This document shows, one piece after another, positions 63,058 to 64,000 of a DNA stretch of 64,000 nucleotides. A model generated the notes under the pieces. It was not told the DNA's origin. It did not search any database and saw only the letters and a list, made by a program, of their open reading frames with translations. Origin of the DNA: Verrucosispora sioxanthis. GTDB taxonomy: Bacteria; Actinomycetota; Actinomycetes; Mycobacteriales; Micromonosporaceae. Where the stretch lies: contig NZ_SAIY01000002.1 of the NCBI RefSeq assembly GCF_010560025.1, positions 310,001 to 374,000 of the forward strand. Reading direction: 5' to 3'. The translations under genes and the position numbers were made by a program. The stretch's first letter is position 1. The number at the start of each line of letters is the position of its first letter.

Positions 63058-63951
63058 TCAGGAACTCGGCTCGTCCTCGCCGTCCTGGTGTCCGTTGGCG
63101 CGGGTCGGCGGCGTGCGAAGGCGAACTCGGGTGATGGCCCGCCCGGTCACCTCGGCGACCTCGGCGGTCAGGCCCGGCAGTTCGATTCTTTCGCCGGCCG
63201 TCTTCGGGATGTGGCCGAGGTGGGCCAGGACCAGGCCCGCCACTGTTGTGTAGTCACCTGCCTCAAGGGTGTCCTCGTCAAGGTCGATGCCGACATCGGT
63301 CAGGTCGTGCAACGGGAAACCACAGGCCATCAGCAGCGCCCCGTCGGCCTCCCGCACAACGGCCTGCACATCCCGGTCGGTCTCGTCGTAGATCTCCCCG
63401 ACGATCTCCTCGACCAGGTCCTTCATCGTGACGATGCCGTCGATGGAGCCCCGCTCGTCCACGACGAGGGCGAACTGCTGCCGCTGTGCGCGCAGCTCTC
63501 GGATCGCCTCGGTCACCTTCAACGTCTCCGGCAGATAGACCGCGGGGCTGGCGTGCTCGGCCACCGGGCCGGCCTGGTCGAGCAGGTCACGCAGGTGCAC
63601 CACGCCGACGGTGTCGTCCAGGCCGCCGCGGCCCACGACCGGGGCCCGGGTCTGCCCCGACGCCGACAAGGCGTCCAGCGGGCGGGCTACCAGCAGCGCC
63701 CAGCCCTCGGCGCGCTGCATCGCAATCCGCTTCGGCGCCAACTCGCCCAGCACCAGGGTCACGAAGGTCAACACGATGGTGACCAGCACGATCGACACCG
63801 GCTCCGCCGCCGACCCAGGACTACCCGGGTAGCCGCCCACGCCGCCGAACGCCGCTCCCCAGAGGAAGTCCTGACCGGCGTTGCCGTAGCTGTACGGCTG
63901 GCCCCGTCCAGGCCGCCACTCCGGAGCCATACAGCGCGCTTCCGGAGCCAC
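63058..63951 (-). pseudogene. CNNM/CorC-HlyC family protein with internal deletion
   Basis: The frame contains part of the DUF21 membrane domain (SIVLVTIVLTFVTLVLGELA, then PKRIAMQRAEGWALLVARP) and then jumps at LDAL to SASGQTRAPVVGRGGLDDTV, inside the first CBS domain. About 100-130 residues normally between them (end of DUF21, linker, start of CBS1) are absent without a frame break. CBS2 (FALVVDERGSIDGIVTMKDL) and the CorC_HlyC end follow normally. The N-terminal helices are also missing or replaced (GAAFGGVGGYPGSPGSAAEP). The gene may be non-functional. Confidence 0.7.
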
Positions 63952-64000
63952 CGACGATCGCAGGAGGCGACCTGCCGCACGCCCGACTGGGAGCCGGCGG

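Overview
The window is high-GC actinobacterial DNA with frequent GTG starts and few Shine-Dalgarno-less genes. The gene content (KorAB 2-oxoacid:ferredoxin oxidoreductase, ClpP beside an XRE regulator, Spo0M, CsbD, NuoA, DivIVA-type protein, FolP) suggests the Micromonosporaceae, probably Micromonospora or a close relative. This placement is an inference from gene content and composition; no database was searched.

Layout. (1) 1-14.0 kb looks like ordinary chromosome: tag, an SDR/TetR divergent pair with twin operators, an SRPBCC protein, a DivIVA-domain protein, folP, an orphan nuoA, a wall-anchored secreted protein, korAB, two ion channels, an XRE regulator and clpP, ending at tRNA-Arg(CCT). 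(2) 13.96-43.31 kb is a roughly 29-kb accessory island between the tRNA-Arg and a second copy of the tRNA 5' half (40-bp identical repeat inside a roughly 270-bp diverged repeat). It carries a candidate defence cluster (Schlafen/AlbA_2 protein, a 1,122-residue helical protein, a DUF4238 protein, a truncated divergent gene), several IS elements, a low-GC lipoprotein/secreted-protein patch, a row of small single-gene units (receiver-like protein, VOC, TetR/hydrolase, DUF2625, HEAT, SUKH-like, TmrB-like ATPase, DUF6924) punctuated by a repeated roughly 73-bp intergenic element, and finally a TIR-CHAT-STAND-TPR gene divergent from a membrane TIR gene. No integrase was recognised. (3) 43.3-47.4 kb is a scrap zone of transposase, beta-helix/CBM2 and AAA_14 fragments. 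(4) 47.4-55.8 kb is a four-gene Wadjet-type (JetABCD, TIGR02677/02678/02680/02679) plasmid-defence operon with about seven frameshifts in jetA-jetC and an intact jetD. (5) 55.8-59.9 kb holds truncated and fused genes, including a TOTE-type primase fragment joined to an MFS transporter that is split by an IS630-family element. (6) 59.9-64 kb returns to housekeeping-like genes: CsbD, a CDF transporter, a GlsB/YeaQ protein, Spo0M and a CorC/HlyC protein with an apparent internal deletion.

Taken together, the window is a defence- and mobility-rich stretch. The intact or nearly intact systems are the AlbA_2 cluster and the TIR pair. The Wadjet operon, the TOTE gene and many neighbours appear broken as read here. 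Single-base frameshifts are frequent enough that assembly indels must be excluded before calling these pseudogenes.
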